From the NCBI GenBank assembly GCA_027596195.1, contig JADGJG010000736.1, forward strand, positions 1 to 13,280: a stretch of DNA of 13,280 nucleotides. The letters run 5' to 3'. The notes under the pieces are model-generated. The model saw nothing but the letters and a program-made list of their open reading frames with translations. It did not search any database and had not been told where the DNA came from. The translations under genes and the position numbers were made by a program. This document shows positions 1 to 8,074 of the stretch, one piece after another. Every line of letters starts with the position of its first letter. Position 1 is the stretch's first letter. This DNA comes from Podochytrium sp. JEL0797. Its lineage: Eukaryota; Chytridiomycota; Chytridiomycetes; Chytridiales; Chytriomycetaceae.

Positions 1-55
1 GGTGAACCTTATTTTTTGGGAGTCGAATTGGGGAACAGGCACCAACAATCCTCTT

Positions 56-81
56 CCCCCCCCCCCCCCCTCCCCTCCCCC
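56..81. repeat. C-rich homopolymer tract, G-quadruplex prone on the minus strand
   Basis: Fifteen C residues (56-70) are followed by T, four C, T and five C. The minus strand therefore carries G5, G4 and G15 runs separated by single A residues, which fits a G-quadruplex motif. Its length is likely to vary by slippage, and assembly across it may be unreliable. Confidence 0.7.
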
Positions 82-101
82 AAATTTCGTGTTGCAGCGA
101 G
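77..101 (+). repeat. Degenerate direct repeat, second copy at 446-469
   Basis: CCCCCAA followed 7-8 bases later by GTTGCAGCGAG occurs at 77-101 and again at 446-469. Each copy is followed by a T-run (TGTTTTTG and GTTTTTTTT). The 11-bp core is identical and the flanks are only loosely similar. It may be a remnant of a dispersed intergenic repeat or a shared promoter element. Evidence is weak. Confidence 0.3.
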
Positions 102-280
102 TGTTTTTGTATTCCCCCAGTCCCCTGGTGGCTACTCACAATCAATTTGCTTGATGAAGGGGGGGAGGGTCCTTTGAAACCTGAATTGGAGGCAACGCAT
201 TCGCAATCTCCACCCCAGTGAGCTGGGTGAATGAAAAAAAAAAGAATTCCCATCTGCGCTTTTGACCCCATTTCTCCCTT

Positions 281-342
281 TTACCTTGGATACTTAATTA
301 TAAATTAAGAGTTTATACTTAATTATATTCTCCTCAAGGTAA
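281..342. repeat. 62-bp AT-rich element with inverted ends and nested repeats
   Basis: The ends are a perfect 8-bp inverted repeat: TTACCTTG at 281-288 and CAAGGTAA at 335-342. Flanking bases extend the match imperfectly (CCCTT on the left, GGGG on the right). Inside, ATACTTAATTATA is present twice (290-302 and 315-327), and CTTAATT/AATTAAG (293-299 and 303-309) forms a second perfect inverted repeat around ATA. It could be a very small MITE-like remnant or a regulatory cruciform upstream of the zinc-finger gene. I see no clear target-site duplication. Confidence 0.5.
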
Positions 343-606
343 GGGGATCGCAAGGCTTCCTTTTTACCCGTTTGATACGTGGATGTGCCGTTTTGGTATC
401 ATCTCGTGAGAGTCCTGTGCGGGGGAAGTGGGTTTTGGGGGTTCCCCCCCAAGTTGGAGTTGCAGCGAGGTTTTTTTTCGCTGAGCCCATAGTTTTGGCA
501 TGTATTGACAAAAGTGTATGGCTTTGGAGAGTGCGTCAAAGGCGGGATAAGGGAAAAAGGAAGGTGCTGGCCAGGTGCTGGATAACAAAACGCCCTCTCC
601 AAAAAA

Positions 607-1545
607 ATGTCTTTCACACCGCCGTCCTCCGCCAACCCGGCTGAAGACCTCGCCCCGCGACTCCAGCAGCGCATGTCGCGTGTCGAGCCGCAGCCGCACT
701 CCCTGGTGGAGACAGCTTCCCTGTTCAAGACACAGCCCCAGGCTCCCCCGTATCTCACATCTGGTGATATCCCACGCAGCCTCATTCCCACTGTTGCCAT
801 GGTGAACGGGATCCCGCAATTGCAGTATATGGCTGCTGCAGCACTGCCGACCAATGTGCCTCCCTCGTCGCTTCCCTTCCTCGCAATGGCGACTGGTCCA
901 AACCAACCATCACCCCTTCCCATGCCAGCCTATTCCACTGAAACAACCGCTGAAGCGCTGCGAAGGCTCGGAATCTCCGCTTTCACCACGAGCCATCAAT
1001 CTCCTGTGGAATCTCCGTCCTGGCGCCCTTCTTTCACCAACCCGCCACACACAGCACCGCCCCCTTCCTCCTCCATCACAGCCAACCTATACTACCAAGA
1101 AGGCATGGTCGAAAAAATGCGCAAACTCGGACTTCCCTTCCCCGTGACCCCGCACACATCGCCGCCAGGAGAAACCTCAGCATCGCGAAAACGAGCATAT
1201 TCCCCCTCCTTCTTCTCTGACTCAGAGTCCCCCCACAAATCCCATTGCGCTCACCCTACTGCATCAACTCACAAAAACGACGGCTCCAAAGTCTGTTACT
1301 TTTTCAATTTCAAACCGCCTTGCGTGAATGCGTGCTCGAGTCGCCACATTTGTCTAATGTGCCACGAACACGACAATCATCCCATCTCGCGGTGTGCGTT
1401 TCGACCAAAGGGGAACGCGTGGAGGGGATATTGCGCGGCGTGGAATTGCGGGCCATGTACCATTAAGAGCTGTCGGTACAAACATGAGTGTGTGAGATGT
1501 GAAAGGGCGGGACATGGGTCTTTTGAATGCCCGAATGAGATTTAG
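607..1545 (+). CDS. Duplicated CCCH zinc finger/CCHC zinc knuckle protein
   Basis: A single-exon gene of 312 residues. The ATG at 607 is the first in its frame after an in-frame TAA at 583, with A-rich context. Residues 1-225 are Pro/Ser/Thr-rich and look disordered, with a basic SRKRAYSP patch near 193-200 that could be a nuclear signal. Residues 230-308 carry two consecutive modules. Module one is C230-x8-C239-x3-C243-x3-H247, then knuckle C249-x2-C252-x5-H258-x4-C263. Module two is C276-x7-C284-x4-C289-x3-H293, then knuckle C295-x2-C298-x4-H303-x4-C308. CCCH and CCHC fingers usually bind single-stranded RNA, so an RNA-binding role is likely; the target is unknown. The first CCCH finger is atypical (x3 in place of about x5). 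Two similar LG-containing motifs lie at 115-133 and 168-185. Its stop is 15 bp from the stop of the convergent bZIP gene. Confidence 0.85.
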   Translation: MSFTPPSSANPAEDLAPRLQQRMSRVEPQPHSLVETASLFKTQPQAPPYLTSGDIPRSLIPTVAMVNGIPQLQYMAAAALPTNVPPSSLPFLAMATGPNQPSPLPMPAYSTETTAEALRRLGISAFTTSHQSPVESPSWRPSFTNPPHTAPPPSSSITANLYYQEGMVEKMRKLGLPFPVTPHTSPPGETSASRKRAYSPSFFSDSESPHKSHCAHPTASTHKNDGSKVCYFFNFKPPCVNACSSRHICLMCHEHDNHPISRCAFRPKGNAWRGYCAAWNCGPCTIKSCRYKHECVRCERAGHGSFECPNEI

Positions 1546-1560
1546 TTTTTAGAGAAAATG

Positions 1561-2583
1561 TTATAAAATTCCCAAAGCCTCTCGATACAACAAATCCCAG
1601 GACTGCCTATTCGCGGCTCTTCCGATTTCGATATTGAGATAGAACTATTCAGAATGGGGAAACAGATCAACCAAACGGCGCGATTTCCATTCTTTTCCAC
1701 GTTCTCACCTCGATCAAGTCCTCCTTGCATTCACATTTTTTCGCGATCGCCCTCACAAAGTTGTTTTGCCTCAAGATGTGGTCTTGCGTTTCTTTTTGAG
1801 TCCTCTTTCCAGAATATCCCTGCCACGCCCATGAACCCTCGCAGAATCGGTTGAGAATCTCCCGCTGGTCTCTCAACGATGGAATCCTCATCAGAAGCTC
1901 AGTGAACGAAAAATCGGACCTCATGGCGACAGGAGCCACTACGCATGGTGCAATCGCAGTTGTTGTCGTTACGATGTGGGTGGGCGAGATGACGTCGGCG
2001 GTTTGCAGCCGGAACAGCCCGAATGATCCTTCGACAATTTCAATCGCGTTTCGGCGTTCGAGCAACGCGCATGTGTCCATAACGTTGAATTTCGCGTAAT
2101 CAACTCGCAGACTTTGAATTTCGGTCCTCTCCCGCTTATATTCCTGAAAAAAAGGTTAATACTTAGAGTTCGTCTCAAGTTCGTCTTCCAAAACTCACGA
2201 GTTCAACTCACCTTGATCATGTTGACCAACTCGTCCACATGAGGGCTGTCTCGCAGCGAGGATAGCTTCTTCAGTTCCGATCTCATGATTTCGAGATCCC
2301 GCAGCGATCCATCGACGATCGTGACGGATTCATGTTGCGGTTGATGGTTGAGCAGTGAAGCCTTGCGGGCTTCCAACAGATTCTTCTTGTCTGTCAGCTC
2401 CCGAAGATATGACATGGCTTCGGATAACCTTTGCTCTTCGAGAACACAGCGGAGACAGTTTCGAGTTTGGTTGGTTGGATGGCGATTGAGAAACTCGACT
2501 TGCTGGAGGAGTTCGGCGATGCGAGCTTCCTTCTTGGCTCGGTATCTGGCTTGTGCCTGTCTGTGGCTTTCCCGTTGAGACAT
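1561..2583 (-). CDS. bZIP transcription factor with His at the invariant Asn position
   Basis: Proposed exons (minus): 2583-2212, 2143-1709 and 1644-1561, giving 296 residues. Intron 1 (2211-2144) has GTGAGT and TTTTTTTCAG. Intron 2 (1708-1645) runs GTGAGA to AATAG. Without removal of intron 2 the frame ends at 1667 after ten extra residues. I prefer the spliced form because its tail (…SWDLLYREALGIL) looks protein-like. Residues 4-24 are a bZIP basic region: the QAQARYRAKK core has R15 in the invariant place and exactly nine residues to the first zipper leucine (L25, then L32). The invariant Asn is His (H7). P36 interrupts the zipper; later heptad leucines are L63, L70 and L77. A nuclear DNA-binding regulator is likely. 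An upstream in-frame ATG at 2730 would add 49 residues, so the N-terminus is uncertain. It shares its promoter with the divergent sulfatase gene. Confidence 0.8.
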
Positions 2584-2834
2584 CCTTTTCTTTGTATGAT
2601 CTTTTTCGGATTTCTCATCCTTTCCTCCTCGTTGAGTTTGAAAAAATTTAGGTGTTCGGAGTGGAAGAGGAAAAAGAGGGGTTGGGGAGAGATTTGATTT
2701 GTGATTGCCGATTGACCAGAAATTCGCCATCGCACGCGCTTTTGCACGTGCGATTTCGATTTCACACGCAAGAAAGAAAAGAAAAAGATCAAACCGACTC
2801 TCCGTTCCCGCTCTCATTTCAGGAAACCCCCAAA
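2584..2834. promoter_or_regulatory. Divergent promoter of the bZIP and sulfatase genes, with CACGTG palindrome
   Basis: 251 bp separate the two start codons. GCACGTGC, an 8-bp palindrome, lies at 2744-2751, about 85 bp before the sulfatase ATG. It sits in a larger inverted repeat, TCGCACG (2730-2736) and CGTGCGA (2747-2753). CACGTG is the classic E-box/G-box bound by bHLH factors such as Cbf1 and by some bZIP proteins. I see no convincing TATA box. Binding by the neighbouring bZIP is inference. Confidence 0.55.
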
Positions 2835-5025
2835 ATGGTTCTGTTCTCCCTACTTGCCAGCGCCGCTCTCGCTGCAGCCGCCGCAAAGCCCAACATCATT
2901 TTCCTGCTGACTGACGACCAAGACGCGCGCATGAACTCTCTCGACTTTATGCCCAACCTGCAAAAGTATCTGGTGGACGAAGGGACCAAGTTCGAAAAAC
3001 ATTTTGTGACCACGGCGCTGTGTTGCCCGTCCCGGGTGTCCATTTTGAAGGGGCAGTTTGCACACAACACCAACTTCACGGACGTTGGCCCACCCACTGG
3101 TACTGCCTTCCTCTTTTCCTCTCCTCGCATCGTTGCCTAACTCTCCCCTCCAGGAGGATATGATTTGTTCTTGGAACGAAACCTCGATGAAGAGGCGTTG
3201 CCAGTTTGGCTCCAACGCGCCGGATACTCGACCCACTACATTGGAAAGTTTATTAACGGTTATGGTGTCACCAACTTCAAGCATCTCCCTGACGGATGGG
3301 ATACATTCGAGCCTCTTGTGAACCCGTGGATCTACAACTTTTACCACAGCGTGTTTGCTTTCAACGGAGAGGAGCCGAAACACTACCCAGGGATTCATCA
3401 GTCGGATGTTATCCGCGAGAAAGGTTCGGGCTTGGTCTCATTTTCGTGTAAATCCGAATATTGATGGAATATTGGATTCTTTTGCAGCCTTGGCGATTCT
3501 CGACAATGCGACTCAAGACGACAAGCCATTCTTTTTGTATCTATCCCCTGTGGCGCCTCATACAGAAATGTATGTATTTCCTTTTTCTTTGGTTAAACCA
3601 TTTCAAAAGCTGACTTTTCATTGCAGCCTGTTCAACCCAGGCCAAAAAAAATCCACCGAACTGAAAGGGGCCGAAATTCGAATGACCGAGACCATCCCAG
3701 CCGATCGCCATAAAGACCTCTTTCCCGACGAAATCATTCCTCGCGTTCCCAGTTTCAACTCCGCCAACGTCACGGGCAAGCCAAAATTCATTGCCGAACT
3801 GCCCTTGTTGAGCGACGACGTGGTCGACACGTTGGATCATTGGCATCGCCAGCGTCTCCGTAACCTACAATCCGTGGATGAACTCTTGGGCGACGTGGTT
3901 GAACGACTCGCTGCAAGTGGAGACCTCGACAACACGTACATTTTCTACTCGTCCGACAATGGATACCATCTCGGACTTCACCGCCTCAACGCTGGCAAGA
4001 CAACAGCTTATGAAGACGACGTGAACGTGCCTTTCCTTGTTCGTGGCCCGGGTGTTGCCAAGGGAGCCGTTCGTCAAGATGTTGGTGCACACACCGATTT
4101 GGCACCCACGTTCCTGAAACTTGCCGGTGGATCTCAGAACGCGTATCCGTTTGACGGCAAGCCTATTTTGGTCCACGAGGCAGACTTCATTGACACGAAC
4201 CGTGAATCTCTGGGCGTGGAATTTTGGAGAGGGCACGTGCCGGAGTTGTTTCCAATTCCTTTTGGGGAGGAAAACACGTATCGGAGTGTGAGGGTTGTGG
4301 GTAACGGATACTCATATCTTTACACTGTTTGGTGCACTGGTGAGATTGGTTATTTTTCGGGTGTTCTGTGGGGTGCCGACCATTGATCATAATTATCAAC
4401 AGGACTCCGCGAATTATATGATAACGTCAAGGATCCGTACCAGCTCGAAAACGTCTATTCTACAGCGCCAAGTAATCTCGTGGCCCGTCTTGACGCTCTT
4501 CTCGTTGTCCTTCACGATTGCATCGGTGACACTTGTCAAAAGCCTTGGGCCACCCTGCTGCCCGACGTCAACAATCTGAAAGAAGCACTCGATCCCATTC
4601 ACGACGATTTCTTTCGCAAGCAGGGCAGCCGACTCGAGATTTCCAACTGTTTGAATTATTACGACATTCACAATGAAGTGGTAGTGCAGAAGGTTGGTGG
4701 GAACTGTGACGCTGCCGACATCAATCTGGTGAAACAAGAGGAGGACATTGTGGAAGATGGGTTCTTCATCAAGTTGGGCAAGCTTGTGAATTTTTCCGTG
4801 GAGAGTGAAGTGATTGTAGAGCGTCGCGAAACTGAGTGTCTTGGCGGGGAAGTTCGCTTGGAGAAGCCGGTGGTTCCAGTGGTTGCTCCAAAGAAGCGCA
4901 ACCGCAACAAGGAGCAGCCCAAGCCAAGGATCACGGTCGATGGTGCCATCGAGACTCAAGGTATTTCGTTGACTCCCGAGGAGACGGGCTTGGCCAAACA
5001 CCCAAGCGCGTACGAATATGATTGA
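2835..5025 (+). CDS. Secreted arylsulfatase (formylglycine-dependent sulfatase)
   Basis: Five exons: 2835-3099, 3154-3423, 3488-3569, 3627-4339 and 4403-5025; 650 residues. The start gives a signal peptide (about 1-17). It hydrolyses sulfate esters, probably outside the cell; the substrate (aryl sulfates or sulfated polysaccharide) cannot be told. Sulfatase marks: metal-binding D27-D28 in LLTDDQD; CCPSR at 63-67, where C63 would become formylglycine, followed by LKG; APH at 201-203; SDNGYHLG with D316 and N317; K330 in AGKTT; ELYDNVKDPYQLENV; then a C-terminal region with CIGDTCQKPW as in fungal and algal arylsulfatases. All key residues are present. The last 80 or so residues are charged and unassigned. 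Intron 2 uses a weak GTTCGG donor, chosen because it restores the family sequence REKALAILDNA. Intron 3 (57 bp) is stop-free and in frame. The gene diverges from a bZIP gene. Confidence 0.92.
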
Positions 5026-5064
5026 TTTTTCTGTTTTTCTGTTCGTTTTCCCTCATGAAACACA

Positions 5065-5070
5065 AATAAA
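5065..5070 (+). terminator. Poly(A) signal AATAAA of the sulfatase gene
   Basis: AATAAA lies 40 bp after the sulfatase TGA, following a T-rich stretch, at the expected distance for 3' end formation. Confidence 0.6.
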
Positions 5071-5231
5071 AGCGACCTCTTTCTCTCGTTTTATCCACTT
5101 CGGACGCGCGAAAGAGTCTACAAGTTTAAAAACTTTAGGCGTGGAACAAATTATTTATTCAAAGGGGAAAGCCCTGCGCTTAATGAACTCTCATTTTCGT
5201 TTTGAACCTTGAAAAAACGAAACTGAAATTG

Positions 5232-6808
5232 ATGCCGCCCCTCCGATTCGCCTTCTGCCCCCTTCTTATTACCAGCGCCTTTGCCCGCCGCAGCTGGGAA
5301 GCCGATCCCTCGTTGCCGAATTCAAAGAATGCTGCTCTCACGGTCCCCCTTTTCAAGCCTTCTGCCGGTTCTGGGATCGCCATGCCACTTCAAGGTCAAG
5401 GAACCAATGGCGAAGGATGCTATGCCAACATTACTCTCGGTTCTCCGCCCCAGCAGTTTATCGTGGTCGTTGACACGGGATCAGCCGGATTGTGGTGAGT
5501 TTGTTTTGATATCGTGACTCCTCAACTCAACGACAATGTAATGAACATTCATCAACCAGGGTTCCTTCGCAGCAATGCAGCAATTCGAGTTGCGGAATCA
5601 AGACGAATCTGTACAAGCCACATTCCGAAATACCGTTCCAATCTGTCCAGACGCAAAGTTCTCCAATCTCAATCAGCTACGGAACCGGTTCAGTCAACGG
5701 ATCCTCTGCCACCGACGTGTTCCATTGGGGAAACCTGAAGATTGATAAGATGCCTTTCCTGATGGTCACTTCAGAGGATGCCGTCATGCAAGAGGTGATG
5801 CACGGCCGCGCCGACGGCGTCATGGGAATGGCGTATCAAGACGGTCTCGACGCGTCCAAGGAACACGACTCTGTGATCTACTACCTTATTTCACAACGTG
5901 TGATCTCTCAGCCGCTCTTTTCCCTCTGGTTCAATATTTCAGCGACCGTGGGGAGCTCTGTTGGGAGCATGATTCTCGGGGGAATCGACACGAGTCTTTA
6001 CAACGGCGAAATGTCACTTTTACCGTTGACCCCTGTCTCGATTCCCAACTCTATTCCCACTTCCATGTTTTGGTCCGTTCCTGCCATTTCGGTTGCGCTC
6101 AACTCCAGTGCAGCACATCCCATTCTCCCTCCCAACGGCACAAGCATCGTGATAGACTCTGGAACTACCAACATTGTCTTGGACGAAGCCACCGTGATTT
6201 CTCTGATTGAGACCATCAAAAACACGGTTCCAAACTGCACCAACATTCAACAAGATCCGAACTCTGGTCTTTACGTCTTGCGATCGTGTGAACTTCTCGA
6301 CGCGTTGCCAGATCTTGTGTTCCATATGGGGTACAACGGAGGAGTTCCGTTTGCTCTGGCACCTTCTGATTATGTTTTGCAGGAGGGAAACAAATGTTCA
6401 ATCCGTGAGTTTATTTGGCAACATTTCATCACCTTGCCAATTCACCTGACCAAACACGTTTATTCAAAAACAGAGATCCAATGTCTCCCTGCGAGCACGA
6501 TCAGTGGTGCTCAAATGTGGCTGCTGGGGACGGTCTTTTTGAAGCGGTGGTACTCGTATTTCGATCTCAAAAGTCGAGTTATCGGTCTGGCTGCCTCTGC
6601 AGATGGAATCGCTCCAGGGAATGGTACCTCGTTCAGTGTGGCTCAAGTGATTGCTGCCTCACCGATTGCGGATCCCGCTGTGGTTATTGCCACCCCACCA
6701 ATCACAGATCCCGTTGTGGTGGTTTCTCTTGCGACACAGGCCGTTGGGTCTGCAAACCTGGCTTCGACAGTCGCTTTCATGTTGATTGCCATCATTCTCC
6801 TCGTTTAA
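5232..6808 (+). CDS. Pepsin-family (A1) aspartic protease, probably GPI-anchored
   Basis: Three exons: 5232-5494, 5560-6404 and 6474-6808; 480 residues. The start is the ATG that gives a signal peptide (about 1-18, ending SAFA). Both catalytic motifs are intact: DTGS at 81-84 and DSGT at 287-290. The flap is SYGTGS with Tyr128. Cysteines C94/C99 match the first pepsin disulfide loop, and residues 61-88 follow the family pattern GxCYxxITLGSPPQ. A Pro/Ala/Val-rich linker with a tandem 12-residue repeat (428-451) precedes a hydrophobic tail (about 465-480) running to the stop, as in yapsin-like GPI-anchored proteases. A single membrane helix is the alternative. It is likely to cleave proteins at the cell surface or wall. 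There is no long prosegment; residues 19-60 may serve. Intron 2 (69 bp) is stop-free and in frame, so its retention would add 23 residues. The gene follows the sulfatase on the same strand. Confidence 0.92.
6647..6718 (+). repeat. Two tandem 36-bp units coding the protease linker
   Basis: 6647-6682 encodes VIAASPIADPAV and 6683-6718 encodes VIATPPITDPVV. The units match at the protein level and differ at many third positions, so the duplication is old. It lies just before the hydrophobic C-terminus and probably acts as a stalk. Confidence 0.7.
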
Positions 6809-6824
6809 TCTTTCGGCTGCATTC

Positions 6825-6830
6825 AATAAA
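6825..6830 (+). terminator. Poly(A) signal AATAAA of the protease gene
   Basis: AATAAA begins 17 bp after the protease TAA. The next gene starts at 6906, so this signal sits in a gap of only 97 bp. Confidence 0.6.
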
Positions 6831-6905
6831 TATTCATACCCATTCGAAGTATCCAAATGAAGGAGAAAAAGTTCTCAAAGTTCGTGGAATCAAAATCCAC
6901 CCCTC

Positions 6906-7856
6906 ATGTTTGTCATCAAATCTTCTGCCGTCCCGCGGGTTCTCTCAGGGTCGCCCTCCACTGGTATCCATGTGGAGATTGATCTCCTTCTTGATTTCTC
7001 GAAACCGACAGAGGATTCGCAAGATTCCGTGGCTGCATATTTCGATGTTGAGTTTGGGGAATCAAAAGTTGGCTCTGCCACCATTGATTCCTTGTTCCCG
7101 TTGCGTGCTGGAGAAACCTCTCGAACTGTGAAGCTCGACATATTCCCGAATGCTAAAGATGCCAATGCCATTTTGGCTACAAGGAACCTGGTGTCCAAAT
7201 TTGGTGCCGGTGAGTCAACTCTGACTCGGTTTGGGAATATTTGACAACCAACGAGTGCCCCGTTTATCGCCCCATCCCCGGCAGGCGAAACGATTCAAAT
7301 CTTTCTCGCAAATGGAATCCTGTCAGTCGCCAACGTTCCCAATTCTGCCATGTCCGAAGCGATCAAAACCGCCGTATTCCCAATCACCGTTCCCGAAAAC
7401 AAGACCAGGATCGTTCAACAAGTCACGGCCTTCATGCCACCGAACCCATTCAATATGAGCATTACAGGGAAGGTGACACTGACGAATCCGTTTGATTGCG
7501 AGTTTGAAGTGTTACGATTCAAAGGCGAATGTAAATACGAATCGGATGTGATCGGAACTGTTAATGCGGCGTTTGGTGCGGGGGAGATGAGGGTCCCGCC
7601 AAAGGGCACGTTGGTGTCACCAAAGTTGAAGGTTTCGTTGGTGATTAACATGGAGGCTGTGTATGTGGTGATGGACAGCATGATGAAAGGGTGAGAGCGC
7701 GTTGAATTGATTCGGTTTTTGCATATGATCCTGAGGTTATTGTTTAGGAAAGCACTCGTGTCTGGTATCACTGTTGTCGCGTGCTGCTTTGGTGGATATG
7801 AGGTCGAGTTTGATTATGTGCAGTTGGATATTCCTCTCGTTGTTCGAATGTGGTAA
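6906..7856 (+). CDS. Two-module LEA/DUF3712-like protein of unknown function
   Basis: Three exons: 6906-7209, 7285-7690 and 7748-7856; 272 residues. An in-frame TGA at 6858 precedes the ATG. Introns have clear GTGAG donors and AG acceptors and keep the frame. The protein appears to hold two similar beta-rich modules. The first contains YFDVEFGESKVGSATI then LRAGE; the second contains SITGKVTLTNPFDCEFEV, KYESDVIGTVNAAFGAGE and a run of alternating hydrophobic residues. The TNPF motif, the Gly-containing hairpin and the AGE turn resemble LEA_2/WHy or fungal DUF3712 folds; this is a pattern impression and not a firm match. DUF3712 proteins usually have an N-terminal membrane helix. None is seen here, so either the protein is soluble or an upstream exon has been missed. 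Function unknown. It starts 97 bp after the protease stop. Confidence 0.7.
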
Positions 7857-7885
7857 ACTGTTTTGGAAATGTGAAGGGGGGGATT

Positions 7886-7933
7886 CAGGGGTTAATTAAC
7901 CCCTGGGGGGCAGTCCTATTAACCCCTGGGGGG
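7886..7933. repeat. 20-bp perfect palindrome and direct repeat between genes
   Basis: CAGGGGTTAATTAACCCCTG (7886-7905) is a perfect palindrome. Its right half belongs to a 16-bp direct repeat, ATTAACCCCTGGGGGG, at 7895-7910 and 7918-7933, a 23-bp period. It lies 30 bp after the stop of the LEA-like gene and 142 bp before the ATG of the Num1-like gene. Possible roles are a dimer-binding site, a cruciform, or the footprint of a mobile element. Confidence 0.7.
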
Positions 7934-8074
7934 ATTTCTTGGAAACCCAAAAATCTTCAAGTGTGATCTCCCCGCGCTCTTTCCTCGCTGTTCGCTTCCA
8001 GTTACGGATAAATTAAGTCAAGAGCCAAATGTAATGGACTCGAATCTAATGTATCGAGCATTTTTTCTTCAACC

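Larger units (their letters stand above)
1..606. other. Non-coding region upstream of the zinc-finger gene
   Basis: I find no credible gene here. The open frames on both strands are short, low-complexity and without recognisable domains. The stretch holds a C-rich tract (56-81), G-runs (159-165 and 167-169), a small hairpin (CCCAG at 214-218, CTGGG at 223-227), an A-run around 234-243, and an AT-rich inverted-repeat element (281-342). It should include the promoter and 5' UTR of the gene starting at 607. An in-frame TAA at 583-585 closes that reading frame upstream of the ATG. Confidence 0.6.

Noticed and set aside
211..243. Hairpin followed by an A-run, resembling a bacterial intrinsic terminator on the minus strand
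   Set aside because: The T-run precedes the hairpin on the minus strand, the wrong order, and the introns show this is eukaryotic DNA.
364..923. Minus-strand open frames of 174-180 codons overlapping the 5' part of the zinc-finger gene
   Set aside because: They are antisense to the P/S-rich coding region, have no recognisable domain, and owe their openness to high GC content.
2584..2886. Long N-terminal extension of the bZIP frame up to 2886
   Set aside because: The extension would overlap the sulfatase signal-peptide exon and cross the promoter; ATG 2583 gives a compact bZIP start. The ATG at 2730 remains possible.
6415..7131. Plus-strand open frame of 238 codons spanning the protease end and the next gene
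   Set aside because: It is out of frame with both genes, whose frames carry clear family motifs and splice signals; the translation is Cys/Arg-rich noise.
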